64,000 bases of DNA, taken from the NCBI GenBank assembly GCA_029262055.1, contig JAJDAD010000092.1, positions 186,001-250,000 of the forward strand. Direction: 5' to 3'. Below, in pieces: positions 55,315 to 63,462 of this stretch. This stretch comes from Candidatus Zhuqueibacterota bacterium (GTDB taxonomy: Bacteria; Zhuqueibacterota; Zhuqueibacteria; Oceanimicrobiales; Oceanimicrobiaceae). The translations under genes were made by a program, and so were the position numbers. The notes beneath the pieces are model-generated. The model saw only the letters and a program-made list of their open reading frames with translations. It was not told the DNA's origin and made no database searches. Within the stretch, counting starts at the first letter, position 1. Each line of letters begins with the position of its first letter.

Positions 55315-55326
55315 TTTCGGAGTCGG

Positions 55327-55363
55327 GCCCTCATCGCCATGCACATAGTTGGGCAATGAGGGC
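55327..55363. terminator. Bidirectional stem-loop between convergent genes
   Basis: GCCCTCAT (55327-55334) pairs with ATGAGGGC (55356-55363), extended by three more pairs after one mismatch. It stands between the plus-strand secreted protein and the minus-strand subtilase gene. T tracts are weak on both sides. Confidence 0.55.
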
Positions 55364-55402
55364 TGGACTTCTTGTCACCGGTACCGTGCCGGATATGGTC
55401 CC

Positions 55403-57481
55403 TTATCTCAGAAGCAGCATTTTGTTGGCTAATCTGGCGTTGCCAACCGTGAGCCGGTAGAGGTAGATCCCGCTTGCGACCGGGCCGCCGTCGTCGTCCC
55501 TGCCGTCCCAGGTCACTTGGTTTCCCCCAATCTGTACTCTTTCGCTGACCAAAGTCCTGATGCGCTGACCGAGCGTGTTGAATATTTCCAGCTCAACCAT
55601 CGCATCCGAATCTGCCTGCGAGATGGCATACACAATTGTGGTCGAGGGATTGAACGGGTTGGGGAAATTTAGACCCAAAGAGAAGTTGACCGGCGTTTGC
55701 CCATCCGGCCTGACACTGGTTATGATAAAGTCGAATGCCTCTTGCGCATTTGCCACACCCGCACCATAGGTGAAGTCATGGCCAGGTGTGCCGCGGTCGT
55801 CTGCGGAGGTTAGCAGGGCGTTTTTTATTTGTGCCGGCGTAAGACTCGGGTGTCCCTCCAACAGCAGTGCCGCAATCGCAGCTATGTGTGGCGCGGCGGC
55901 CGATGTCCCCAGGAACCTGGTACCGGAAGCCGTTGCAATCCCAAACCCACCAGCTCCTGTAATTCTGACCGCGTCTGCGGCTGTTATGTCAGGCTTGGAT
56001 CGCGACTCGGCCGGGAAAAACAGACGGACCGGTCCGAGCGAACTAAAACCCTCAATAGTGTCGAATCCGGGATCGAGAACGCTGATTGCCGCAACAGCGA
56101 TAGACCCTTGTGCAGATTGTTGTCCGGGAATGACGCTGCCGTCACGCACATTGAACTCCTGGACCTGAAACCCATCGCCGGTATAATGCATTTCCAGTAG
56201 GTTTGTTGACGCACTCAAGTTCTGGACAACCACATTCACATTAACGGGTACGGTGCCGGTGTTTTCATATCTTGCCACTTCGATGGCGAACTGTCCGGCG
56301 CCGCCGTCCTGTACATCGTTGCTCAGGGCCAGTATCTGAGTCATTGCCGCATTCATAATGATAAGATCGTAATCGTTGCTCGGATTGAAATATGGCTCGT
56401 TCCACTGCAGCACCACTGTCAGCGTCGTGCCGTCATCGACCTGCATCCTCTGACCGACATCGCTGGCACCTGATGCCGCACGGCCGAAGTCATGCACTGC
56501 TCGCGACGTTCCCTCAATGGTCAGGCTGCCCGCAACGTAGTCCCGCTCATAGTGCACACGTGCCTGATTGCCGACCGCGGTAACATAGGTGACGCCCTGA
56601 GCCACAACCTGATCCACTTTTGTTGCGAGCGCGCCATCCTGAAAAAAGGGTTCACCGAGAAATCCGAGGTCGTCCACAATGACATCGCACCCTTCTCCGC
56701 CGAATGCATCGTTGGCCAGGTAGTCGATGGCATCGAGCATCTCCACGCTCGTCTCCGGTCCGGAGAAAGCCAGATCTGCTCCGGGCGCCAGGTCGTGCAC
56801 GATTTCAAGCATGGCCGTGGCTTCGTCGCCGGAACCCTGCAGGCTGGGATCGATATCGATGGCCGAGGGTAAATCAGCGGTGCTCTGCGCTTGCGAACGA
56901 CTGTCGACGCCGTTGGAAATGACGCCCACTCTGATCCCCGACCCGTCTCTGGAATTACCAATTCTGACCAGGTTAGCTTTCAACAGGGCGTCGCCTTCGG
57001 TGTTGACTGAGCCGCTCATGTTTATGGCGTAGTCTGGCGGGCGAATATGCAGCACCGCGTCAAGCGTGGCGACTTCTTGCAGACGGGTCAATGGAACCCA
57101 GGCCTGGACAAGCCCGGCTTCAGCATTTACAATCTCCAGCTCAACGTTCCGGTCCAGCAATCTTTTAATTGTGGATTGCCCGGTTTCGGAAAGGTAGATA
57201 TAGGTCTGCACCTTGCCGTCGGTGTCAATCCCTCTCGATGAGGCAAGAGTGCCGCTTCTTTTTAGGGCATCACCGGTCAAACCGGTCGACTCGTCTGTTA
57301 AGGCGCGTAAATCGGCGCTTATCTTATGATTGACTTGCGCCGGCCGGGTTGTTTCGTGCAAAATGATTTTTTCGGACTGAGCCTGGGACAGGGCAGTCCC
57401 GGCCGGGAAAAGTGCAAGCAGGTGAAAAATGGCGGCGTAAATTAGACAGCTGCTGGGTCGGGTGGATTGAGTCTGTGACAT
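55403..57481 (-). CDS. Subtilase/sedolisin-like secreted protein with altered catalytic residues
   Basis: A 692-residue exported protein: signal peptide (IFHLLALFPAGTALSQAQ), a prodomain-like segment (about 84-156, ending VQAWV and RPPDYA), an S8/S53-type domain (about 180-570) and a sorting domain (NFPNPFNPSTTIVY, SGIYLYRLTVG, MLLLR). The nucleophile GTSAAAPH is intact (S527). The first motif reads VGVISNGVD with N190 where relatives have Asp, and the usual HGT motif is replaced by GDEATAMLEIVHDLAPGA (E220), which resembles the Glu region of sedolisins. It may be a weak or inactive protease, or use a non-classical triad. An orphan homologue of its prodomain is encoded upstream. Confidence 0.82.
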   Translation of the reverse strand: MSQTQSTRPSSCLIYAAIFHLLALFPAGTALSQAQSEKIILHETTRPAQVNHKISADLRALTDESTGLTGDALKRSGTLASSRGIDTDGKVQTYIYLSETGQSTIKRLLDRNVELEIVNAEAGLVQAWVPLTRLQEVATLDAVLHIRPPDYAINMSGSVNTEGDALLKANLVRIGNSRDGSGIRVGVISNGVDSRSQAQSTADLPSAIDIDPSLQGSGDEATAMLEIVHDLAPGADLAFSGPETSVEMLDAIDYLANDAFGGEGCDVIVDDLGFLGEPFFQDGALATKVDQVVAQGVTYVTAVGNQARVHYERDYVAGSLTIEGTSRAVHDFGRAASGASDVGQRMQVDDGTTLTVVLQWNEPYFNPSNDYDLIIMNAAMTQILALSNDVQDGGAGQFAIEVARYENTGTVPVNVNVVVQNLSASTNLLEMHYTGDGFQVQEFNVRDGSVIPGQQSAQGSIAVAAISVLDPGFDTIEGFSSLGPVRLFFPAESRSKPDITAADAVRITGAGGFGIATASGTRFLGTSAAAPHIAAIAALLLEGHPSLTPAQIKNALLTSADDRGTPGHDFTYGAGVANAQEAFDFIITSVRPDGQTPVNFSLGLNFPNPFNPSTTIVYAISQADSDAMVELEIFNTLGQRIRTLVSERVQIGGNQVTWDGRDDDGGPVASGIYLYRLTVGNARLANKMLLLR

Positions 57482-57542
57482 GGTTGATCCTTTTCCGGGT
57501 TACTGGTTGAGTCCGTTCTTTAAGATACCACGAAGATAGGCG

Positions 57543-57564
57543 GTCTATTTCAAGGAAAATAGAC
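57543..57564. repeat. Stem-loop upstream of the subtilase-like gene
   Basis: GTCTATTT (57543-57550) and AAATAGAC (57557-57564) form a perfect 8-pair stem with a six-base loop, 62 bases upstream of the subtilase start and 32 bases after the orphan prodomain stop. It could be an operator, a processing site or a weak terminator. Confidence 0.4.
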
Positions 57565-57595
57565 GAAGTCGTAATTGCTCCAATTCTTATGCCAA

Positions 57596-58060
57596 TCAAC
57601 GCCTAAGGGTTTTGGCGTAATCGGGGGAAGAAATTCTCAGGACGGTTGCCCACTGTTCCAATGCTGCTATGGCCTGGTATCGCACCCAAGCCTGCACCAC
57701 TTTCATCTGCTTATCTTCTGTTTCTATTCTGACACCACGGTTCCGTAATTCCACCAGCGTCTCCGCCGTGACTTGCTCCAGATGGATGTAACACTGTATT
57801 TGACCCGCGTCATTGACCTTCACCTGAGATGTGGAAAAAGTACTGAGCGGTTTGCGGCGGCCTTGCGGCGACTTTTGATATTTCTCCAACTGAGCAACCA
57901 CAAGCTGAATGGCATCTGTGACCTTTGCGCTGGTTTGCGGGCGCAGCTTGGCATTTTGCCGGACGTTGGCCTCATCATCTGAAGCGCAATTCAGGCAGAC
58001 GGAGAGCATGAGGCAGGTAATCAAAGTGGACGTTAAAGGTCGGATTGCAGGTGTCATCAT
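57596..58060 (-). CDS. Stand-alone prodomain-like exported protein
   Basis: A 154-residue protein with an N-terminal hydrophobic export signal (LTSTLITCLMLSVCLNC); Cys residues there could allow lipidation but no perfect lipobox is present. Its C-terminal half (about 78-154) is clearly related to the N-terminal region of the adjacent subtilase-like protein: GQIQCYIHL matches GKVQTYIYL, then RNRGVRIE matches LDRNVELE, VVQAWV matches LVQAWV, and ISSPDYA matches RPPDYA. In subtilases such segments act as propeptide chaperones and inhibitors, so this may be a free inhibitor or folding factor for the neighbour. The gap between them is 114 bases, same strand. Confidence 0.75.
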   Translation of the reverse strand: MMTPAIRPLTSTLITCLMLSVCLNCASDDEANVRQNAKLRPQTSAKVTDAIQLVVAQLEKYQKSPQGRRKPLSTFSTSQVKVNDAGQIQCYIHLEQVTAETLVELRNRGVRIETEDKQMKVVQAWVRYQAIAALEQWATVLRISSPDYAKTLRR

Positions 58061-58085
58061 CTGAATTGCCGGTTTTTAACCCGCA

Positions 58086-58208
58086 CTATTCACCCATCAT
58101 TCCGAAGAATTCTTCCGGGTGGAGCCGTGCCTGCTGCAGACTCTGTTCGAAAAAGATTCCTCCTGAATGACAATAATCGTTAGATTTGTGATCAATGCGC
58201 AGCTCCAA
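58086..58208 (-). CDS. Small ORF (40 codons) with a relative at 20348
   Basis: Starting at TTG 58208, the frame encodes 40 residues: LRIDHKSND, CHSGG, IFFEQ, LQQA and a terminal PEEFFGMMGE. The first 22 codons match the ATG-started frame at 20348 with changes biased away from second codon positions, which suggests protein selection. It ends 25 bases before the prodomain gene on the same strand. Weak points: no ribosome binding site before the TTG, and the other copy is frameshifted. A SGG in the middle could be a leader cleavage site of the double-glycine kind, but that is speculation. The GAAGAATTCTTC palindrome at 58104-58115 arises from its codons. Confidence 0.4.
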   Translation of the reverse strand: MELRIDHKSNDYCHSGGIFFEQSLQQARLHPEEFFGMMGE

Positions 58209-58283
58209 TGAGTTATTTACTAACAGTTCTCACTTCGTGAATAGCATTTAGTTGTCAGATTCTACAGAAGTTAAGCAAATCCA

Positions 58284-58430
58284 CTCCCGGGAGGGGACAG
58301 ATTCAAACTCGTAGAGAGTTTGAATCAGCGGTGGGTGCGTGACCAGCGGCAGAGCAGACGTACCCACCCCGGTTCAAAACGTTGAACGCGATTTGAACCT
58401 GCCCCTCCGCGCGTTGCGCGTTTGGAGGGG
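58284..58430. ncRNA. Highly structured intergenic element
   Basis: Four strong helices are packed in about 150 bases: 58301-58310 with 58316-58325 (10 pairs, five-base loop); 58330-58340 with 58358-58368 (11 pairs, one G-T); 58371-58378 with 58392-58399 (8 pairs); and 58402-58408 with 58424-58430 (7 pairs, extended by an inner GCGC-GTT-GCGC). The segment CCCCTCC at 58402-58408 can instead pair with GGAGGGG at 58290-58296, closing the first three helices into a multi-branch structure. A palindrome CTCCCGGGAG begins it. It lies between divergent genes and holds no ORF worth calling. Structured RNA, switch or small mobile repeat are all possible. Confidence 0.5.
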
Positions 58431-58684
58431 ATTCAGATACAAAAAACAGTTTCCTCAGAAGGAGGAAGCCAAGTGAGAAATGTTGGTTATTCAGGCTAAG
58501 TGCAAAGTCAGAAATTAGCAAAAAAATCATAAAACTCAATGATCTAAGTGGAGCTTGCAAAAAAGACATATTTGGGGGAAGTCTAACCTGTTTTCTGTTG
58601 CATCTTCCTGGCTCAGATCTATATTCAGGTAAATCTCAGGCCTGGGAGAGTAGCCTGACAAAGAACTGCCTGGCAGAATTGCGG

Positions 58685-60295
58685 ATGTTTGCAGAAATCA
58701 AGCCTCACTTTCTTCCGAGATGGCCGGAGACTATCGTAAAGGTCGTTGCGCTGACTGCGTTTTTGGTTGGCCCGCCCCGGTCCGTGTGGGCGCAAGTCAC
58801 TGCGCCCGGAAAAATCATTGCCTCCATCAGAGTCGTCCGCGAAGATGTTTTCCCCAAAATAGATCGTAAGCCTGAGTTTCTTTATCGGTGGGCGAATGAA
58901 CTGCATATCGTCACCAAAGAGCAGGTGATCAAGTCTGACCTGCTCTTTGAGGAAGGAGATCCCTTCGATCTTGAACTGGTTCGTGAGAGTGAACGCCGTT
59001 TGCGCCGGCTGCCCTATATCGGCCAGGCCGAGATCACCGTAGCCCCTGCAACCGGCGACTCCGTCGATGTGACCGTGACCACGCGCGATCAGTGGACGAC
59101 TTTGGTTTCGAGTATTTTCACGCGTGGCGGTGGCAGGACTGTATTTGGCGGAGCGCTGGAAGAGTTTAACCTGCTCGGCCACGGCAAGCAGGTATTTCTG
59201 GAAGGCAGGCATGAACCGGAGGGGACGACCTGGACCTTGCGGTACGACGACCCGCAGCTCTTCGGCTCGCGCTGGACAAATAGGGAAGCTTTTGTCACAG
59301 GGCCTTTCATCAAGAGTGCATTCGCGACCATCGTTCGCCCCTTCTTTTCACCTGATACAAAATGGGCCGGCGGCGCATCCGTTTCCGCGAGCGACGTCAC
59401 CGTACGCGAGTTCGACCGGGGATTGGAGATCAATCGCTTCGTAAGTGAGTCCAGGGGCGTGCAGCTTTTTGTCAATCGCGCCTTCGGAGAGCGCTATCGC
59501 AAGCGCCGGCTACGATTGGCTTATTCGTTTCAGGATAGAGACATCTCAGACCTTGGTGACCTGACGAATTCCACGCCATCTGATGAGCTCATTCACCGTT
59601 TGAGCGCCGGGCTGTCTCTGGAAGACTTGGCTTTTGTCGAAGAGACGCAACTCGACAAGTTTGTCAGAGTAGAGGACATCACGCTGGGAAGCCGGTCCTC
59701 GCTGGCCGTGGGCCGCACCGGACTGCCGGTACCGGAGGGCGTGCGGCGATTTGAGTTGTCGGCCAGTCACAGCCGTGTGCTGCATCCGTCACCAGGGCAA
59801 TATTTATCAGTGGGAATCGGCTTTCAGACATTGTTTGAACGTGATACCATTACCAGTTTGCGCCTGCGGTATTACAACAAATCGCTGCCGCGCCAAACCG
59901 TTGCATTTAATGTCGAGTTTGCCTACAATGACAATCCGGAGGTCGCTACACCCTTTATCCTGGGAGGAGATACCGGATTACGAGGATATCCCGCCCGTGA
60001 GTTTTCCGGCAACAAGAAGTTTCTGCTGAATCTGGAAAATCGGTTTTTCCCGCCTATCAACATCCTGACAGTGGCCTTCGGCGGTGTGTTGTTTCTGGAT
60101 GCGGGGACAGTCTGGAAAGAAGGGGAAGCGATTGACTTTTCAGAGCTGAATTTCAGTGCGGGATTTGGCTTGCGTCTGGGGTACACCAAATCACCGGACG
60201 CACGTGTCGGCCGGATCGATTTTGCTTTGCCCCTCGGTAGAGGTAGCGGATTTGGCGTGTTCGTCGGGGTGGGACAGCAGTTTTCTTTGAATTGA
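58685..60295 (+). CDS. Omp85/BamA-like outer membrane protein with one POTRA-like domain
   Basis: A 536-residue protein from ATG 58685, which gives a good signal peptide (IVKVVALTAFLVGPPRSVWAQ); a TTG at 58598 would add 29 unlikely residues. A single POTRA-like domain follows (IIASIRVVREDVFP, FEEGDPFDLELVRESERRLRRLPYI, DVTVTTRDQW), then a 16-strand-type barrel with the Omp85 L6 motif GLRGYPAREF near residue 435 and a terminal phenylalanine-type strand (FGVFVGVGQQFSLN). BamA has five POTRA domains, so this is not BamA itself but a shorter relative likely to insert or export partner proteins. It opens the cassette running to the window end. Confidence 0.87.
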   Translation: MFAEIKPHFLPRWPETIVKVVALTAFLVGPPRSVWAQVTAPGKIIASIRVVREDVFPKIDRKPEFLYRWANELHIVTKEQVIKSDLLFEEGDPFDLELVRESERRLRRLPYIGQAEITVAPATGDSVDVTVTTRDQWTTLVSSIFTRGGGRTVFGGALEEFNLLGHGKQVFLEGRHEPEGTTWTLRYDDPQLFGSRWTNREAFVTGPFIKSAFATIVRPFFSPDTKWAGGASVSASDVTVREFDRGLEINRFVSESRGVQLFVNRAFGERYRKRRLRLAYSFQDRDISDLGDLTNSTPSDELIHRLSAGLSLEDLAFVEETQLDKFVRVEDITLGSRSSLAVGRTGLPVPEGVRRFELSASHSRVLHPSPGQYLSVGIGFQTLFERDTITSLRLRYYNKSLPRQTVAFNVEFAYNDNPEVATPFILGGDTGLRGYPAREFSGNKKFLLNLENRFFPPINILTVAFGGVLFLDAGTVWKEGEAIDFSELNFSAGFGLRLGYTKSPDARVGRIDFALPLGRGSGFGVFVGVGQQFSLN

Positions 60296-60384
60296 TACGG
60301 GGCCCTGGTCCGCGCTACCAGTCCGGATTTGTCCTGACCTGGGCTCCTGAATGAAGAATCGATGTCCTTAATCGTGAGTGTCAA

Positions 60385-61668
60385 ATGCGGCGCCTGGGCC
60401 AAGTACTTCTAATTATCCTCATCAGTTTTAGTCACGTTATTTCCGGTGAAAAGGATCGGTCGGACATACCGGATGAGCAGCGCCCCGTGGAGGAAAGGGA
60501 GCGCGGCGATAGCGTTCCCGAAACGCTCGGCAAGGTGCCTGGCGCGCTGGTCAGTTTTCCGCTGAAGCTTCTGTTCACGGGTGCCAGAAAGACCGCCCGG
60601 GTTTTGGACGACAACGGTGTCGTCCTGCGCGTGACGGACTGGTTGACCAGCGCCGACGGAAAACGTAAGGTCCGTCCCATATTCACGCCTCTTTCCGGCG
60701 GTGGTCTGGCCTTCAAACAAAATGATCTGCTAAAGCCGGGTCTTCGGTTGCGGGCTTCGGCCAGCATCGGCGTGCGCACGCGCCGTGACTTCTTTATCGG
60801 CCTTCGGGATGAAGCCTTGTTCCACCCCAGGCTCGGCTTTGAGGCAAGCGCTTTTCATACACGCAAGCCGGACGAAGATTTTTTCGGGATAGGTAACAAC
60901 TCCTCCGAAGCGAACGAGACGAACTACCTGCACCGGGAAAACAACGTTCGCCTGGGAGTGGTCAGCCGGATCGGGAGACGTTCTCTTTTTTCTATGCTGG
61001 CCACCTATAGCGACGTCAGGATAGGAGAGGGGCGGGATCGCGACAAGCCTTCCCTCGATAGCCTGTTCACATCGCAAACAGTCCCCGGTTTCTTCGGAGC
61101 AGATGTTTTCTCAACCGGGGCAAGCTTCTACCGGGACACGAAAGACACGAACGGACACCCCACGCGTGGCGGGGAAGAGTTCATCGCTTTCGAAGTCGGC
61201 TATGAGCGCGGCGGCAGCGAGTTCGGCTACCACAAAGCTACTGCGGATTTTAGCCGGTACTTCAATCTGTTTTACAAACGTGTGTTGGCGTTGCGGGTGC
61301 GGGCGGAGGTGACCAACTCCATCGGCGACCGGCGGATTCCCTTTTTCAGGATGTCGGAATTGGGCGGACAGGAGTTGTTGCGCGGTTATCGCCCGGTTCG
61401 CTTTCGGGACCGCGACATGGCTCTTGCCGGCGCGGAATATCGCTGGCAAGTGCAGCATTTTGCCATCGCCTACTTGTTTGTTGAAGAAGGCAGAGTGTTT
61501 TCAGATCTAATCGATGAATTCAGCCTGAAGGGCTTCAGATACAGCTATGGCGGTGGCTTGCGATTGATTGGCAAGGACAGAAACCTCATCACGATTATTG
61601 AATGGGCAAAATCGCGCGAGCAACTGCGTTTTATTTTTCGTCTCAATGTCGGTGTGAAAAAGCTATGA
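60385..61668 (+). CDS. Omp85-type barrel protein without POTRA domain
   Basis: A 427-residue exported protein. Signal peptide VLLIILISFSHVISG, an acidic linker (about 20-50), an amphipathic segment (VPGALVSFPLKLLFTGARKT), then a beta barrel with the L6-like motif LLRGYRPVRF near residue 340 and final strand LRFIFRLNVGVKKL. No POTRA is visible. Its N-terminal layout resembles the partial gene at 63463, so the two are probably paralogues. Its stop overlaps the next start (ATGA), so translation with the lipoprotein gene is coupled. Confidence 0.85.
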   Translation: MRRLGQVLLIILISFSHVISGEKDRSDIPDEQRPVEERERGDSVPETLGKVPGALVSFPLKLLFTGARKTARVLDDNGVVLRVTDWLTSADGKRKVRPIFTPLSGGGLAFKQNDLLKPGLRLRASASIGVRTRRDFFIGLRDEALFHPRLGFEASAFHTRKPDEDFFGIGNNSSEANETNYLHRENNVRLGVVSRIGRRSLFSMLATYSDVRIGEGRDRDKPSLDSLFTSQTVPGFFGADVFSTGASFYRDTKDTNGHPTRGGEEFIAFEVGYERGGSEFGYHKATADFSRYFNLFYKRVLALRVRAEVTNSIGDRRIPFFRMSELGGQELLRGYRPVRFRDRDMALAGAEYRWQVQHFAIAYLFVEEGRVFSDLIDEFSLKGFRYSYGGGLRLIGKDRNLITIIEWAKSREQLRFIFRLNVGVKKL

Positions 61669-63398
61669 CACGGCCCAGACAGGTGTCCCGCATATTCTTG
61701 ACATTTCTGAGCGCCTTTTTGGTGGCGGCCATTTGGAGTTGCGCGGCCCCAAAACGATATGTCCACAGACCGCTGATCCAGGAAGAGAACGACCGCCGGT
61801 CCGTGCCGCGACCGGCATCCCGGAAGATCAGTCTTTTTGAGGATGCCGTTGAAAATATCTTTAATCGCGAAATCGATGAGTATGGCAACCTGTCATCGCA
61901 CATTCGTAGACTCGGGAATAATCATAAGGAAGCGAAGAACCGAAACGCGCTCGACGAGGCTCCCAACTCAAGCTGGTTCACGAATCGTCATGCAGTGCAG
62001 GCCATGAGCCGGGAAGAGCTACGGCGGGGGCCCAATCTCGGGTCCGGTCCTGATTTTTCGCGTGAGGTAACGATTGTGGCCGCCAAGTCCGAGGGTGTGT
62101 CGCCAGGCTTCCGAGTGCGCGATGCCATGGGCAACCAATACTTCCTCAAATTCGACATAAAGGGATTTCCTGATCTGAATACTGCGGCGGAGGTCGTGAC
62201 CACAAAGTTCGTGTATGCTGCCGGCTACAACACCCCGGAGAACTACATCGCGTTCCTCGACCCAAAGCGTCTCCGCATCGGCGAGGGCGTCACCGTTCGT
62301 GACAAGTCGGGAAAGCACGTGCCGATGACACAGAGTTTTGTCAAGCAGATTCTGGACCGAATTCAGCCTAATGCAGACGGAACTTACCGGGCGGTGGCGA
62401 GCAAATTTCTTCCCGGCAAGCCTCTAGGCCCATTCCACTTTGCCGGACTCCGAAAGGATGACGATAATGACCGGATCGAACATCAACACCGCCGGGAGCT
62501 GCGCGGTTACAAAGTCATCGCCGCCTGGCTGAATAGCTACGATACCAAGGCCAACAATACGCTGGATATGTACGCAACGGAAGACGACCGCAGCTTTGTG
62601 CGGCACTATTTCATCGACTTTGCAACTTCTTTGGGCAGCAGTGGTAACGGCGCGGCTTCGGCGGCGAGAGGTAAAATGGGATCCTTCGACCTTTGGCATA
62701 GCCTGAAGAAGATCGTCACGCTCGGCCTTTACGTAGAGCCGTGGGAGAAGAAGCCGCGGCTGATCAATCCGTCAGTCGGGTACTTCGATTCCGAGCTGTT
62801 CGACCCCGGCAACTATTCGTTTATCATCCCGAACCCCGCGTTCCAGCGCGCCACCGAGCTGGACGGCTTCTGGGGCGCAAAGATTGTCATGGCCTTTTCC
62901 GACCAGGATATTCGCGATATTGTGACGACCGGGCAGTACGTTAATCAGGATGATGCCGAGTACATCGCCAAAACCCTGATCGAGCGCCGGGACGAAACCG
63001 GCCGGTACTGGTTTGCCAAAGTCAATCCACTGGCTCGATTTGAAATCTCGGCGGACGCCGGGATGCGGCCAGTGCTCCGGTTTGCGGACCTGGCCGTGGC
63101 CGCCGGATTTGAGCAAGCCGAACAGACCCAGTACCGTTCCAAGTGGCTGTTTCAGGATCGGCCCTTGACTGGTGACCGGATGGTCGCTGCTACACCGGAA
63201 ATCATTCCGGACCGTGAGACGCTGCGTCGATTAGAGCAGGCCTTTACCCCTGAAATGGTTGACGAGCGCCGAATACTGACTGTCGTAATTGAGACCCAGC
63301 ACCGTCGCAATGGTCCCTGGAGTAAGGCAGTACGGGTGCACATCTATGTTCCACCTGCAGGCGTCGGCTCTGCGGAGCTGGTTGCAATAGAGCGCTAG
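61665..63398 (+). CDS. Lipoprotein with kinase-like active-site motifs
   Basis: A 577-residue protein from ATG 61665. Lipoprotein signal: FLSAFLVAAIWSC, Cys near residue 26. The central region has the order expected of an atypical protein-kinase fold (HipA, CotH or FAM20 kind): YFLKFD with K162, AAEVV with E176, ASKFLPGKPLGP, WLNSYDTKANNTL with D293, K295 and N297 or N298, and HYFIDFATSLGS with D318. These correspond to the ATP-binding Lys, helix-C Glu, catalytic-loop Asp/Asn and metal-binding Asp. That reading is inference; no family was assigned. A C-terminal part (about 400-577) is unrecognised. The gene overlaps the upstream barrel gene and may act on the cell surface or in the periplasm with it. 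Confidence 0.72.
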   Translation: MTRPRQVSRIFLTFLSAFLVAAIWSCAAPKRYVHRPLIQEENDRRSVPRPASRKISLFEDAVENIFNREIDEYGNLSSHIRRLGNNHKEAKNRNALDEAPNSSWFTNRHAVQAMSREELRRGPNLGSGPDFSREVTIVAAKSEGVSPGFRVRDAMGNQYFLKFDIKGFPDLNTAAEVVTTKFVYAAGYNTPENYIAFLDPKRLRIGEGVTVRDKSGKHVPMTQSFVKQILDRIQPNADGTYRAVASKFLPGKPLGPFHFAGLRKDDDNDRIEHQHRRELRGYKVIAAWLNSYDTKANNTLDMYATEDDRSFVRHYFIDFATSLGSSGNGAASAARGKMGSFDLWHSLKKIVTLGLYVEPWEKKPRLINPSVGYFDSELFDPGNYSFIIPNPAFQRATELDGFWGAKIVMAFSDQDIRDIVTTGQYVNQDDAEYIAKTLIERRDETGRYWFAKVNPLARFEISADAGMRPVLRFADLAVAAGFEQAEQTQYRSKWLFQDRPLTGDRMVAATPEIIPDRETLRRLEQAFTPEMVDERRILTVVIETQHRRNGPWSKAVRVHIYVPPAGVGSAELVAIER

Positions 63399-63462
63399 AA
63401 TTGATATGAGTCAACATTGGTCATTTGAAGTTAACCGCCATAACCTTGAGGTTGAATATCTG

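Larger units (their letters stand above)
58061..58684. other. Divergent intergenic region
   Basis: About 620 bases between the minus-strand prodomain gene and the plus-strand Omp85-like gene. It contains the small ORF (58086-58208), the structured element (58284-58430), another 6-pair hairpin (58451-58456 with 58462-58467, TTCCTC and its complement) and AT-rich stretches at 58440-58580 where the promoter of the outer-membrane cassette probably lies. No specific promoter could be fixed. Confidence 0.5.

Noticed and set aside
58290-58408. tRNA-like cloverleaf: a 7-pair outer stem and a GGTTCAAA arm.
   Set aside because: At 119 bases it is too long, the anticodon and D arms do not fit, there is no CCA-compatible end, and the arm stems are far longer than in tRNA.
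58303-58569. Minus-strand frame of 88 codons in the structured region.
   Set aside because: It passes through the perfect inverted repeats, which explain the open frame, and shows no protein-like features.
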